A DNA stretch of 56,638 nucleotides from Alphaproteobacteria bacterium UBA828 (GTDB taxonomy: Bacteria; Pseudomonadota; Alphaproteobacteria; UBA828), in NCBI GenBank assembly GCA_002296185.1, contig DBHM01000012.1:35718-92355 (forward strand), written 5' to 3'. Numbering within the stretch: position 1 is the first letter of the stretch; each line of letters starts with the position of its first letter. The notes below the pieces were generated by a model that did no database searches, was not told the DNA's origin, and saw only the letters and a list, made by a program, of their open reading frames with translations. This document shows, piece after piece, positions 7,086 to 15,561 of the stretch. Position numbers and translations under genes: made by a program.

Positions 7086-9212
7086 ATGAATAAACTGGAT
7101 TCATTATTGACGCCTAAAAGTATTGCCATAATAGGGGCATCTCCTGATCCAAATAATTTGGCTAGAGGCAGGCTAATACCGGCACTTGTGCAAGGCGGGT
7201 TCACAGGTAAAATATATCCGGTAAATCCAAACCATGAAGAGATATATGGTTACAAAACATATAAAAAATTAATTGATATACCAGAGCCATTTGATCTGGC
7301 CTTGATAGTTATATCTGCAAAATTTGTTCCAGATACTTTTAGTGATCTAGCTAAATGTGGTTGTAAATTTGCAGTCATATATAGTTCGGGATTCTCAGAA
7401 GTAGGTGGAGAATTTTCAAATTTTGAGGAACAATTAAAATCAGAATCTATAAAACATAATATAAAGATACTAGGGCCAAATGGAGTTGGTTTTTTAAATG
7501 TTACAGGAAAAGTATCTGCCACTTTCAGTCCAGGTGCAAGCCTGGGAGAGATTCCACGTAATCTCGACGGGGTTGGTAAAAGGTTAGTAATAGTCTCACA
7601 GAGTGGGGGCCTTGGGTTTGCATTATATCAACGCGCGGTAACACGTGGACTTGCCGTTAGTCATGTTGTTAGCACTGGAAATGAGGCAGGCATTACAACA
7701 CTAGATATTGTTGAAAATGCTCTAGAAGATGAAATGGTAGGGTGCATAGCTCTATATATAGAGCAGCTACGTGACACACAAAAATTGCGTCCAATCGCCG
7801 AAAAAGCACTGGCACAAAGGGTGCCAATTATAATAATGAAAGCGGGACGTTCAAGTGCTAGCCAGCGAGCCGCCTTATCCCATACAGCAAGTATTGTAGG
7901 TTCAGATACTGCTTATGAAGCTATGTTCTCATCTCTCGGTATAATAAGAGCTTTTGACCAGCAAGAAATAATTGATTTGGCAGCAATTTTTACTACGAAT
8001 AAAAATCCTCTTGGAAAAAAAATTGGCGTAATTTCCATTAGCGGTGGTGGTGCCATCTGGCTTACGGATTCATGTTCCGACTTGGGCTTAGAAATTCCAG
8101 AATTTAGCTCAAAACTCCAAAACCAGCTACGCAATTTTCTACCAGAGTATGCCGGGGTTAGAAATCCTATAGACATAACAGCGCAATCTCTTAATTCAGA
8201 CATTAATGTTCGTACCCTCGAATTACTAGCTTCCTCAAATGAAATAGATATCTTAGCTGTAGTTGCTACACTTTCGGAGCCAAAATTACTTACGAAAGAT
8301 AAATCTAGAATCTTAGAGATAATGAACAGAACTCTTAAACCAGTAGTTTTTTGTTCTTACACTATACCCAAGTTGTCCAATATCTCAGACCTTCATGACT
8401 GCGGTATTCCAAATTATACATCATTTACAGGGTGCGCTAAAGCACTACACGCTCTCTGGAAATATGAGGAATTTATAAATCAACGCACTGAATGGAAAAT
8501 ACCCTCTATAAAAACCCCTAAGATTAAATCTTCATTAAATAGAAACTGGACTGAATCAGACCTTAAAGAAATTTATCATGAGCTTACTATTAGAACGCCT
8601 ATATCAATAATTGCAAAAAATGTTGATGCCGCCTTAACAGCTGCCACATCTATTGGCTATCCTGTTGTATTAAAACTTCAAGACCCTGAAATAGTCCACA
8701 AGTCAAAAGTGGGAGCATTAGCATTAGGTTTGGAGACTAAGGCTGAATTAATCGAGGCATTTAACAAAGTAAGATGCGCCTCAAAAGTTAAGTCAGATAG
8801 CCCAATATTAATTCAAGAAATGATATCAGCAGGATTAGATGTAATAATAGGTACAGTTAGAGATAAAGACTTTGGCACTATGATTATGGTCGGTAAAGGT
8901 GGAACTAAAGTTGAAGAAATTAATGATACTAGACTATACCCCGCACCGATAAGTAAAGAAGAAGCAAAAATATTAATCCAAAAAGTTAGATTATTTGATA
9001 CACTACTATCTGATGGCTCCAGCCGTTCTTTTGACTTAGATGCTTTAACAGATGTAATAGTGAAAGTTTCTGCATTTGCCGTTAATAATGAACACATAAT
9101 TGATGAATTTGAAATAAACCCTCTACGGGTCTTTTCTCCAGGGCACGGTGTAATTGCACTTGACGGATATATGAAAACATTAGCCTATGAGGAGCTGCAT
9201 AAAAATGTCTGA
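7086..9212 (+). CDS. NDP-forming acyl-CoA synthetase (fused alpha-beta, ATP-grasp)
   Basis: This 708-residue protein has, in order, a CoA-binding Rossmann domain (SIAIIGASPDPNN), succinyl-CoA-ligase-like domains with SQSGGLG and the phospho-histidine loop ALSHTASIVGSD, and a C-terminal ATP-grasp domain (PVVLKLQDPEIVHKSKVG, DEFEINPLRV). This is the acetyl-CoA synthetase (ADP-forming)/Pat-like architecture. It makes an acyl-CoA from acid, CoA and ATP with ADP and phosphate as products. It starts 12 bases after the dehydrogenase pair, with AGGGG upstream, and overlaps the following crotonase gene. The operon position points to activation of the acid that the dehydrogenases then oxidise, or to release of the end product with ATP gain. 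Confidence 0.87.
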   Translation: MNKLDSLLTPKSIAIIGASPDPNNLARGRLIPALVQGGFTGKIYPVNPNHEEIYGYKTYKKLIDIPEPFDLALIVISAKFVPDTFSDLAKCGCKFAVIYSSGFSEVGGEFSNFEEQLKSESIKHNIKILGPNGVGFLNVTGKVSATFSPGASLGEIPRNLDGVGKRLVIVSQSGGLGFALYQRAVTRGLAVSHVVSTGNEAGITTLDIVENALEDEMVGCIALYIEQLRDTQKLRPIAEKALAQRVPIIIMKAGRSSASQRAALSHTASIVGSDTAYEAMFSSLGIIRAFDQQEIIDLAAIFTTNKNPLGKKIGVISISGGGAIWLTDSCSDLGLEIPEFSSKLQNQLRNFLPEYAGVRNPIDITAQSLNSDINVRTLELLASSNEIDILAVVATLSEPKLLTKDKSRILEIMNRTLKPVVFCSYTIPKLSNISDLHDCGIPNYTSFTGCAKALHALWKYEEFINQRTEWKIPSIKTPKIKSSLNRNWTESDLKEIYHELTIRTPISIIAKNVDAALTAATSIGYPVVLKLQDPEIVHKSKVGALALGLETKAELIEAFNKVRCASKVKSDSPILIQEMISAGLDVIIGTVRDKDFGTMIMVGKGGTKVEEINDTRLYPAPISKEEAKILIQKVRLFDTLLSDGSSRSFDLDALTDVIVKVSAFAVNNEHIIDEFEINPLRVFSPGHGVIALDGYMKTLAYEELHKNV

Positions 9213-9996
9213 TGATATAATTCTTAATGTAGAAAATGGTATTGCTTTAATTACCCTAAACAGACCTGATAAGTTAAATGCTTTTCATTTAAACATGATT
9301 GATAATTGGATAGAATCCTTTAAGAAATGTGTTGTTGATGACTCTATAAAAGTGATTGTAATTACAGGCCGCGGTAAAGCATTTTGCGCAGGAGGAGATA
9401 TAAAAGAACTCATGGGAGCTAGAAGTGATTTAGGTCCAGAAGCCAGGAGAGAAGAGCTAACACAACATGTTCATAAGCTTGTTCAAAGTTTTCTCTCAAC
9501 TGATAAGCCTATAATCTCAGCTATTAATGGAGTAGCCACAGGTGCAGGCTTAGACCTTGCGCTTTATTCTGATCTTCGTTTTGCAGCTGAATCCGCTAAA
9601 TTTGCAGAAACCTATGTGAATGTAGGTTTAATCCCAGGAGCAGGTGGAGCATGGATGTTACCTAGAATCGTTGGCAGGTCGAAGGCTCTTGAACTTTTCT
9701 GGACAGCACGTTTCTTTGATGCGAATGAAGCAAAAGAACTTCGAGTAATTAATGATATTTTTTCAGATGAGGCACTGCTCTCTAAAACTATGAAAATTGC
9801 TCAAGATTTAACCGAAAAACCCCAATCTTCGATTAGGGCTATCAAGCGTGCTATAATATACGGCGAGCAATCTGATCTACCTACAGCACTTGACCATATT
9901 GCATCTACTTACGGGGTCATTGCCAGTGGTTCAGATCATCTCGAGGCTATAAATGCATTTATTGAAAAAAGAAAACCTAATTTTAAAGAAAATTAG
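9205..9996 (+). CDS. Enoyl-CoA hydratase/isomerase family protein (crotonase)
   Basis: The start is set at ATG 9205 because GAGGAG at 9189-9194 lies 10 bases upstream; an in-frame ATG at 9187 lies before that site. The 263-residue product has AFCAGGD (59-65) and INGVATGAG, forming the CoA oxyanion hole. Where rat mitochondrial hydratase has its two catalytic glutamates, this protein has Asp117 and Tyr137. The GLIPGAGGAWMLPR stretch resembles PaaG-type isomerases more than classical hydratases. It overlaps the synthetase stop by 8 bases and ends the operon. A hydratase, isomerase or hydrolase activity is possible. Confidence 0.85.
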   Translation: MSDDIILNVENGIALITLNRPDKLNAFHLNMIDNWIESFKKCVVDDSIKVIVITGRGKAFCAGGDIKELMGARSDLGPEARREELTQHVHKLVQSFLSTDKPIISAINGVATGAGLDLALYSDLRFAAESAKFAETYVNVGLIPGAGGAWMLPRIVGRSKALELFWTARFFDANEAKELRVINDIFSDEALLSKTMKIAQDLTEKPQSSIRAIKRAIIYGEQSDLPTALDHIASTYGVIASGSDHLEAINAFIEKRKPNFKEN

Positions 9997-10035
9997 GATA
10001 TAATAAATGAAATCAAACTATTAATTCTTAGTAAA

Positions 10036-10299
10036 CTAGGTCAGTTCAGTAATGGTGTAGGGTATATGCTCTTCAACGTATTCCTCTGTCTTTTTAATGA
10101 ACTCAGGATTGGCCATCATGGCCGCTAAAGCATTCATATCAACCTCAAATAGTGTAACAAGTGCAGTATTATTGTTTGCCTTCGCTACCAAGGTCTTACT
10201 TTCGTTACAAATCTTAGAACGATTTTGTCCATCACCTAAAAAGAGTTGATGCCAATCCTCATAGCTGGATTTTAATTTCACTATTATATGCATATCCAT
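10036..10299 (-). CDS. Small conserved-looking protein, 87 aa, possible alpha/beta-barrel dimer
   Basis: I do not recognise this protein by name. It starts MDMHIIVKLK, has a central helix-rich segment (EDWHQLFL), then NTALVTLFEVD and a helix MNALAAMMANPEF. The beta-alpha-beta-beta-alpha pattern and length resemble small dimeric alpha+beta barrel (ABM/EthD-like) proteins. AAGGGA lies upstream at good spacing. It is the last gene of a minus-strand group with the 99-residue protein and a ferredoxin. No cofactor residues are evident. Confidence 0.6.
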   Translation of the reverse strand: MDMHIIVKLKSSYEDWHQLFLGDGQNRSKICNESKTLVAKANNNTALVTLFEVDMNALAAMMANPEFIKKTEEYVEEHIPYTITELT

Positions 10300-10369
10300 A
10301 TCTAGTTCCCTTTAGAATTAATAACGAGAATTAACTCTCATTAAAAGCACACTAAATCATTAATAGTCA

Positions 10370-10669
10370 TTAGATATTAGTCTTAATCAACTCCCATACA
10401 TTAACATGCTCTACACATGCATCAAAAATCGGTTTAGCTAATGGATTTTTCCCGGAAACAAATTCCTTCATACCATCCTCATCATGAACTGTAATCTTAA
10501 ACATTACATGGCCCTTATCCGGACCAATACCCGGAATAGTCTTTTCTGGATAAGCAATACTTTTACGAACACTCATGCCTTCGTCAGACTGCATCCATGA
10601 CATAAATTTTTCAAAAGTTCCCTCTCCAGGTTTTAATTTTACTACAGCAAGCATTTCTTTTTCCATCAT
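10370..10669 (-). CDS. Small protein, about 98 aa, possible alpha/beta-barrel dimer
   Basis: This is an unrecognised protein starting MMEKEMLAVVKLKPGEGTF. The second ATG (10666) is 7 bases from an AGGGAG site and is the more likely start. Like its 87-residue neighbour, it opens with a strand of the type xxAVVKLKPG and alternates strand and helix (GHVMFKITVHDEDGMKEFV), which suits an ABM-like fold. The two may be distant paralogues or partners. It sits 59 bases downstream of the ferredoxin gene on the same strand. Function is unknown. Confidence 0.58.
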   Translation of the reverse strand: MMEKEMLAVVKLKPGEGTFEKFMSWMQSDEGMSVRKSIAYPEKTIPGIGPDKGHVMFKITVHDEDGMKEFVSGKNPLAKPIFDACVEHVNVWELIKTNI

Positions 10670-10728
10670 ATAACTCCCTAATAAGCTAATTATTGAATTT
10701 AGAATTTTATATTTTTTTCATACCATTA

Positions 10729-11040
10729 TTATTGTTTTGGAACAATGACAGACAATCCATCTAAATCATTAGTGATCTCTATCTGACAACCTAATCTCGA
10801 TGTTTTAGTGCGGTTGTAAGTCAAATCCAGCATATCATTCTCATCATCTGAAAAATTGCCAACCAATTCTAACCATTCAGGTGCAACTATTACATGACAT
10901 GTTGCACAACTTAAACAACCACCACAAACACCTTCAACTCCCATCATGCCATCCCTAGCAACCTCCATAACAGATACCCCAGGTTCAACTTCAAAGGTTT
11001 CAGAATTACCTTCAGGGGATGTTATTGTGATCTTTGGCAT
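10729..11040 (-). CDS. 2Fe-2S ferredoxin, adrenodoxin type
   Basis: The start is placed at ATG 11040 (MPKITITSPEG), where the family normally begins; a longer frame from 11097 adds 19 residues without support. The 103-residue product has the Cys-x5-Cys-x2-Cys...Cys cluster ligands C39, C45, C48 and C85, plus an extra C42, in the loop VCGGCLSCATC. Such ferredoxins pass electrons from an NAD(P)H reductase to cytochrome P450s, Rieske oxygenases or Fe-S assembly. No partner of those types is in the window. The sequence around the cluster resembles catabolic rather than Isc ferredoxins, but this is a judgement by eye. Confidence 0.9.
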   Translation of the reverse strand: MPKITITSPEGNSETFEVEPGVSVMEVARDGMMGVEGVCGGCLSCATCHVIVAPEWLELVGNFSDDENDMLDLTYNRTKTSRLGCQIEITNDLDGLSVIVPKQ

Positions 11041-11049
11041 GGCAGTCTC

Positions 11050-11074
11050 ACTTAAAAATATATATATTTTAAGT
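11050..11074. promoter_or_regulatory. Inverted repeat upstream of the ferredoxin gene
   Basis: The arms ACTTAAAA and TTTTAAGT (8 bp, perfect) flank 9 bases of alternating A/T. It begins 10 bases before the ferredoxin ATG, in the region between divergent ferredoxin and MORN-protein genes. It could be an operator, but the A/T-only core lowers its significance. Confidence 0.3.
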
Positions 11075-11213
11075 CCTGGTCTAGAACTCGGAATCATTTT
11101 ATTATACTAAGCTAATAATCAACCTCAAAGTAGAGTTAACATTATTTGGTTTATTTTATTAGGGCTCAGAATCACAGCTTCAGTAAGAATGCTAAAAATA
11201 TATAGGTGATAGA

Positions 11214-13004
11214 ATGAAATATACTAATATTCAGTTACATAGCACCCTGAGATACTTCATTAGTATAGTAATTCTAACGCTCTTTATGAGCTTCGCATTT
11301 GAAAGCTCAGCATCAACTCTCAAACCATGCCCAGAAGATAGTAACACAAAATGGGACTCCTGCTTCGGCGCATACTCTTTTACAGATGGCTCTGAATACC
11401 TAGGTGAATGGCGTGAAGATGCCCCTAACGGTAATGGTACCTATAAAAAACCTAGTGGTTTTACATATGTAGGACAGTTCAAGAATGGGGACTTTGATGG
11501 GATCGGAACAGCAACATGGCCAGACGGCAGTCAATACATGGGCCATTGGAAAAATGATAAATTTGATGGAAAAGGTTCATTCATAGATGCAAATGGTAAT
11601 TTGCAAAATGGCACTTGGACAAAGGGAAGTCTCGAGTCTTCAGATACAAATAATGCTACTCTCAACAATAAAGACATAACAAATCCAAGAGATTCCTTAC
11701 CTGATCTACCTCATTTCCAACAAGATACTGAGGTTAATTCAAATGTTCCAAAGGCTGCACTATTAAAAGCAATTAAGGCCTTTCAAGAAATTGACTTAAC
11801 CTTCAAAGCCAATAACCCGATTATTTTAGATGGTAACAAAGCATCAGGAATTTATGCCAAAAGCCAAGACATTCAAATGAATATAGGTGATATACAGATC
11901 TTTTTTGAAAATCTAGAAATTGAGTTTAATGAGCAATCAAGAGTCTGGGATTATAAAGTTAATTTTCCAGAAAATATAAAAATTGGCTTAGAATCGGGCA
12001 CATCTTCATCAAAGACTAGTCTTGATAGCGTTCAACTTAATGGATCTTTTGATGAAAAACTTCTTAAGCCAACTGAACTACAATTCTCAGCAAAAAAATT
12101 ATCTGTTTCTGAAGAACAAAATCACCTAAATATCGGTGAAATTGAGGTCGAACAAATATTTGATAATCAGGGTAATCGTAAATCATTCACACAAAAAGCA
12201 TATATTGAGGACATAAGTCTTTTTGCAGAGTCAAGTGGTATGAAGGCTGATGAATTAGAATATAATTCTGAAGTAACTTTGGGCGAAACTGTCTATGATG
12301 AAAATTATTGGCCTCCCTTTTTGCCAAATTTTGACCTTGAATCATATATACAATTCTACTTAATCAATACACAAAATAGTGAGGAAGAGTTTGAACTGAG
12401 AAATTTCAGAATAGATTCATTAGTCGAATCAGAAACTATTAGTATCAAAAAAATGAACCTGTCAGGTGCCTCTGAACTACTAAGCGATGAACTTATACGC
12501 CAAGAAATATCATGGAGAATTAATGATATAGATGTTAGTGAAATATCAGATCTTCCACCAATATTTTTCACCTATATACCTAATAATATTGAATTAGAGA
12601 TTAAACTTGAGCGCCCAAAACAAAATCTCTCTAGCTATCTCGATTTAACTCAATTTAATCCACTTGAGGTAGGTTTATTCCATGATCTTGAGATTGATAA
12701 ACTTTCAATTGATAGCAGAAAATACACTATTGATGTTAATGGAAAAATAAAATCTGACCCTAATAGCTTGCTTGGTGTAACTGGGCATCTAGAGGTAGAA
12801 ATTACAGGTTTAAATTCTATTATTACAGACATCCAGGAAAACCCAAGTCCAGATAATTTTGCTATAGCAGCATTTCTATTAATGGTACGCGGAATGTCAG
12901 ACTCAAACGACAATAGTAGTCAAGCAACAAACTATTATAAGGTTAAATTTACCAAAACCGGGCTTATAGTAAATGATACAAACCTCTCAGATCTACCATT
13001 TTAA
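11214..13004 (+). CDS. Exported MORN-repeat protein with a large beta-rich C-terminal region
   Basis: This 596-residue protein has a signal peptide (hydrophobic residues about 13-30, then a small-residue ESSAS cleavage region). Next come a CPEDSNTKWDSC segment (C39 and C50, possible disulfide) and three to four MORN repeats at about 60-138 (EYLGEWREDAPNGNGTY, TYVGQFKNGDFDGIGTA, QYMGHWKNDKFDGKGS). The short N-terminal C-x10-C plus MORN arrangement is common in exported proteins of marine alphaproteobacteria. Residues about 180-596 form a long, Ser/Asn/Glu-rich, apparently all-beta region ending in LIVNDTNLSDLPF. Its layered amphipathic strands recall DUF945-, DUF2125- or AsmA-like periplasmic proteins, but I cannot name the domain. 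No neighbour explains it. Confidence 0.8.
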   Translation: MKYTNIQLHSTLRYFISIVILTLFMSFAFESSASTLKPCPEDSNTKWDSCFGAYSFTDGSEYLGEWREDAPNGNGTYKKPSGFTYVGQFKNGDFDGIGTATWPDGSQYMGHWKNDKFDGKGSFIDANGNLQNGTWTKGSLESSDTNNATLNNKDITNPRDSLPDLPHFQQDTEVNSNVPKAALLKAIKAFQEIDLTFKANNPIILDGNKASGIYAKSQDIQMNIGDIQIFFENLEIEFNEQSRVWDYKVNFPENIKIGLESGTSSSKTSLDSVQLNGSFDEKLLKPTELQFSAKKLSVSEEQNHLNIGEIEVEQIFDNQGNRKSFTQKAYIEDISLFAESSGMKADELEYNSEVTLGETVYDENYWPPFLPNFDLESYIQFYLINTQNSEEEFELRNFRIDSLVESETISIKKMNLSGASELLSDELIRQEISWRINDIDVSEISDLPPIFFTYIPNNIELEIKLERPKQNLSSYLDLTQFNPLEVGLFHDLEIDKLSIDSRKYTIDVNGKIKSDPNSLLGVTGHLEVEITGLNSIITDIQENPSPDNFAIAAFLLMVRGMSDSNDNSSQATNYYKVKFTKTGLIVNDTNLSDLPF

Positions 13005-13013
13005 ATTCATTTA

Positions 13014-13724
13014 CTACCAAGGGTAAGGAGTGCCATCGTAATTGATGAACTCAGCAGTTCTAGGCGAGTGGAAAGAATCAATAACTTTTAGCATGCCTGA
13101 TATGCTATCAACAATTTCAACAGGTGCTGAGTCTGACCCCATGTCAGTTTTCACCCACCCGGGATGAAGAGCAAGTGTCCGGATATTTTGCCCCTTAAGA
13201 TCAAGAGATAACCCTTTTACAATTAGATTTAGGGCCGCTTTCGAAGATCTATATTGGTAAAACCCTCCCTCAGAGAGATTAGTGATTGAAGCCATATGAG
13301 TTGAAATAAATATCATCAATTTTTTATCAGATAACAGAACATTTCCAACAAAAGCTTCACTTACTCTAACTGGGCCAAAAACATTTATGCTCATAACTTC
13401 ATGCCATGATTCATAATCAATGCTACCAAACTGAGAATTTTCAGATTCACTAATATTAGTACCAAGTATACCCGCATTATTAATTAGCCCATCAATCGGT
13501 ATTCCTTTTAATTCACTTGCTACAGAATTGATCTCGTCAGGATTTTGGACATCCATTTTGTGTATAATTGTTTTACCCCCTGATGAACTGGCCAGCGCTT
13601 GCAATTCATCAGCAGAACTACTATCACGACAACAAGCATGTATTTCTATATTTTGACTCTGATACTGACGTACAAATTCAAGACCAAGACCACGATTTGC
13701 TCCAGTTATAAGAATTCTTTTCAT
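13014..13724 (-). CDS. Short-chain dehydrogenase/reductase (C-factor-like)
   Basis: This 236-residue SDR has ITGANRGLGLE near the N-terminus, NNAG in LINNAGILG, and the YxxxK active site in FYQYRSSKAALN. GRGLGLEFVRQY-type openings and the overall length match CsgA/C-factor-like SDRs. The cofactor is NAD(P)H; the substrate is unknown. GGAAGGA lies 8 bases before the start. It is convergent with the MORN gene (9 bases apart) and divergent from the LLM gene across an inverted repeat. Confidence 0.85.
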   Translation of the reverse strand: MKRILITGANRGLGLEFVRQYQSQNIEIHACCRDSSSADELQALASSSGGKTIIHKMDVQNPDEINSVASELKGIPIDGLINNAGILGTNISESENSQFGSIDYESWHEVMSINVFGPVRVSEAFVGNVLLSDKKLMIFISTHMASITNLSEGGFYQYRSSKAALNLIVKGLSLDLKGQNIRTLALHPGWVKTDMGSDSAPVEIVDSISGMLKVIDSFHSPRTAEFINYDGTPYPW

Positions 13725-13835
13725 TCCATGTCCTTCCTATAAGTTCAAAAACATACAACCGGATAGCACAAAGTGATAGAAAGTGGTAGTAAACAAAATT
13801 TTAAATTGATGATTTTCTGGGTTGATTTAATTAAG

Positions 13836-13860
13836 TTAGAACATCAACATACCGTTCTAA
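13836..13860. promoter_or_regulatory. Operator-like inverted repeat between SDR and LLM genes
   Basis: The perfect 7-bp arms TTAGAAC and GTTCTAA are separated by 11 bases, and the repeat ends 21 bases before the LLM start codon. Arm length and spacing suit a dimeric helix-turn-helix repressor, for example of TetR or MarR type. No regulator gene is nearby. Confidence 0.45.
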
Positions 13861-13881
13861 ATAAACTAACAGGGGATACCA

Positions 13882-14910
13882 ATGGAAATCGGACTATATG
13901 CCAACACTCACGGTAACAGCTATAGAGATGACACAAATATGTATCTACGCCATTCACCCGTTGAGCAAATGAATCCCATTCAAGTCGCAAAAACAGCTGA
14001 AAGGTATGGCTTCCATTCTATTTGGTATCCTGATCATGTTTCGATGCCCATAACATCAGAAAGTTTTCATACTGCAAATCAATCGGGAAAAAGAGCTTAC
14101 CAGCCTTACCACAATATGCTTGACGCAGCAGTCGTCATGGGAGCAGTCGCTCAAGCAACTGAAAAAGTTAAATTAGGAACGAGCGTGCTAATATCACCAT
14201 ACCGACACCCACTATCAGATGCCCGTCAGTTTATGACAGTAGATCAGTTATCAAAAGGTAGATTGATGCTTGGGGTTGGAGCAGGTTGGATGAAGGAAGA
14301 ATTCAATTCTGTTGGCATAGATCATGATGAACGTAATGGGAGATTAGTGGAGTGCATAGAAATATATAAAAAGGCCTGGACCGATAAAGAGGTGGAATTT
14401 AATGGAGAATTTTACAACTTTGATAAAGTATCAATGGACCCAAAGCCAGCCCAGGAGCCCCGGCCACCTATCCTACTAGGAGCGAATACACCAGCGGGAG
14501 CTAGAAGGTCAGCTAAGCATTGTGATGGTTTATACTCATTATTTCTCGATAGCCAAGTTGAATTTGACCGTTTTACCGCTCTTCAGAATATCATTAAAGA
14601 AGAAAGGTCAAAAATAAATAAAGGTATAACAGATTTTTTAATGATAGGTGCAGCAACTGCTAAGGTAGATAAGGTTAATTCTGCTGAGTCTAGAAATAAA
14701 CCAAGGCGTAACTGCGGGGGAACACCAGAGCAGATTCTTGAAGACCTTGAAGCATATGCAAAAGCAGGATACTCACTAATTATCTGCATGCTTCAATGTG
14801 ATGAAGGAACTGCCTCTGAACAGCAAGAACAAATAGCGCAATTTGGTGAAGAAATCATTCCAATAGCTAAAAGTTTCAATGCCTCTGGAGAATGGAGAAA
14901 AGTTACATAA
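13882..14910 (+). CDS. LLM-class flavin-dependent oxidoreductase (luciferase-like)
   Basis: This 342-residue TIM-barrel monooxygenase-like protein has HSIWYPDHVSMP, VKLGTSVLISPYRHPLSDAR, and KGRLMLGVGAGWMKEEF, all signature strands of the bacterial luciferase-like superfamily using FMNH2 or F420H2. RPPILLGANTPAGARRSAK is the usual later motif. AGGGGA precedes the ATG. It is one of three LLM proteins in the window (others at 34765 and 39071). The flavin cofactor cannot be told from this sequence alone. It is convergent with apt. Confidence 0.88.
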   Translation: MEIGLYANTHGNSYRDDTNMYLRHSPVEQMNPIQVAKTAERYGFHSIWYPDHVSMPITSESFHTANQSGKRAYQPYHNMLDAAVVMGAVAQATEKVKLGTSVLISPYRHPLSDARQFMTVDQLSKGRLMLGVGAGWMKEEFNSVGIDHDERNGRLVECIEIYKKAWTDKEVEFNGEFYNFDKVSMDPKPAQEPRPPILLGANTPAGARRSAKHCDGLYSLFLDSQVEFDRFTALQNIIKEERSKINKGITDFLMIGAATAKVDKVNSAESRNKPRRNCGGTPEQILEDLEAYAKAGYSLIICMLQCDEGTASEQQEQIAQFGEEIIPIAKSFNASGEWRKVT

Positions 14911-14929
14911 ATTCAATATAGTAGAATAT

Positions 14930-15445
14930 CTAATCTAGCTTCATTATAGTTTCTATTAGATATTTATCGAGCGCTTCACGACCATTGAGTTTGTGGAGCT
15001 CAATAAAAAATGCAAGGCCAGCAATCTCACATCCAGCTTTTTCCAAAAGTCTCGTGCATGCTGCTGCCGTGCCTCCTGTAGCCAGAAGATCATCAATAAT
15101 GACAACTCTTTCACCACTGAGAAATGCGTTCGATTTAATCTCTATTATATCTGTACCGTATTCTAAATCATATTCTTCACTTATTATTTTACCAGGAAGT
15201 TTTCCCTTCTTGCGTATCATCGAAAAAGGAATATTCATCTGTAAGGCAAGCGGAATAGCAAATAAGAATCCTCTAGACTCTACGCCAACAAGAGCATCAG
15301 GCCTCCATAATTCTATTTTTATTTTAAGCTCTTCTATAACAGCCTTGAAAACAGAGGGTTCATTAAATAATGGGGAAATATCATAAAATAAAATTCCCTT
15401 CTCTGGAAAATCTGGTATCTCATTAATATAGTCCATAAAATTCAT
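14930..15445 (-). CDS. apt: Adenine phosphoribosyltransferase
   Basis: This 171-residue protein converts adenine and PRPP to AMP in purine salvage. It has the opening IPDFPEKGILFYDISPL, GVESRGFLFA, and the PRPP loop VVIIDDLLATGGTAAA, all standard for Apt. Length matches the bacterial enzyme. AGGGGA lies upstream of the start. It is convergent with the LLM gene (19 bases between stops) and divergent from the SUMF-like gene. Confidence 0.94.
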   Translation of the reverse strand: MNFMDYINEIPDFPEKGILFYDISPLFNEPSVFKAVIEELKIKIELWRPDALVGVESRGFLFAIPLALQMNIPFSMIRKKGKLPGKIISEEYDLEYGTDIIEIKSNAFLSGERVVIIDDLLATGGTAAACTRLLEKAGCEIAGLAFFIELHKLNGREALDKYLIETIMKLD

Positions 15446-15561
15446 AATTATCCCCTACACTGCTCTATACCTTTAGATATTAATAAATATTTATTAAATA
15501 ACCCACACTTGCTAATACTTATATCAAGTTACACTCTTGCAATTACTGTTAGTAGTAAATT

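Noticed and set aside
9187..9204. Longer N-terminus for the crotonase
   Set aside because: The six extra residues contain the GAGGAG ribosome site that serves ATG 9205, and the family begins at MSDDIILNVENG.
4909..9996. Reading the operon as DMSP demethylation genes (dmdBCD)
   Set aside because: Two paired dehydrogenases and an NDP-forming synthetase do not match DmdB, DmdC and DmdD.
15480..15497. Perfect 18-base palindrome upstream of apt
   Set aside because: It is composed only of A and T in an A/T-rich gap, so chance is likely; no G/C information to support an operator.
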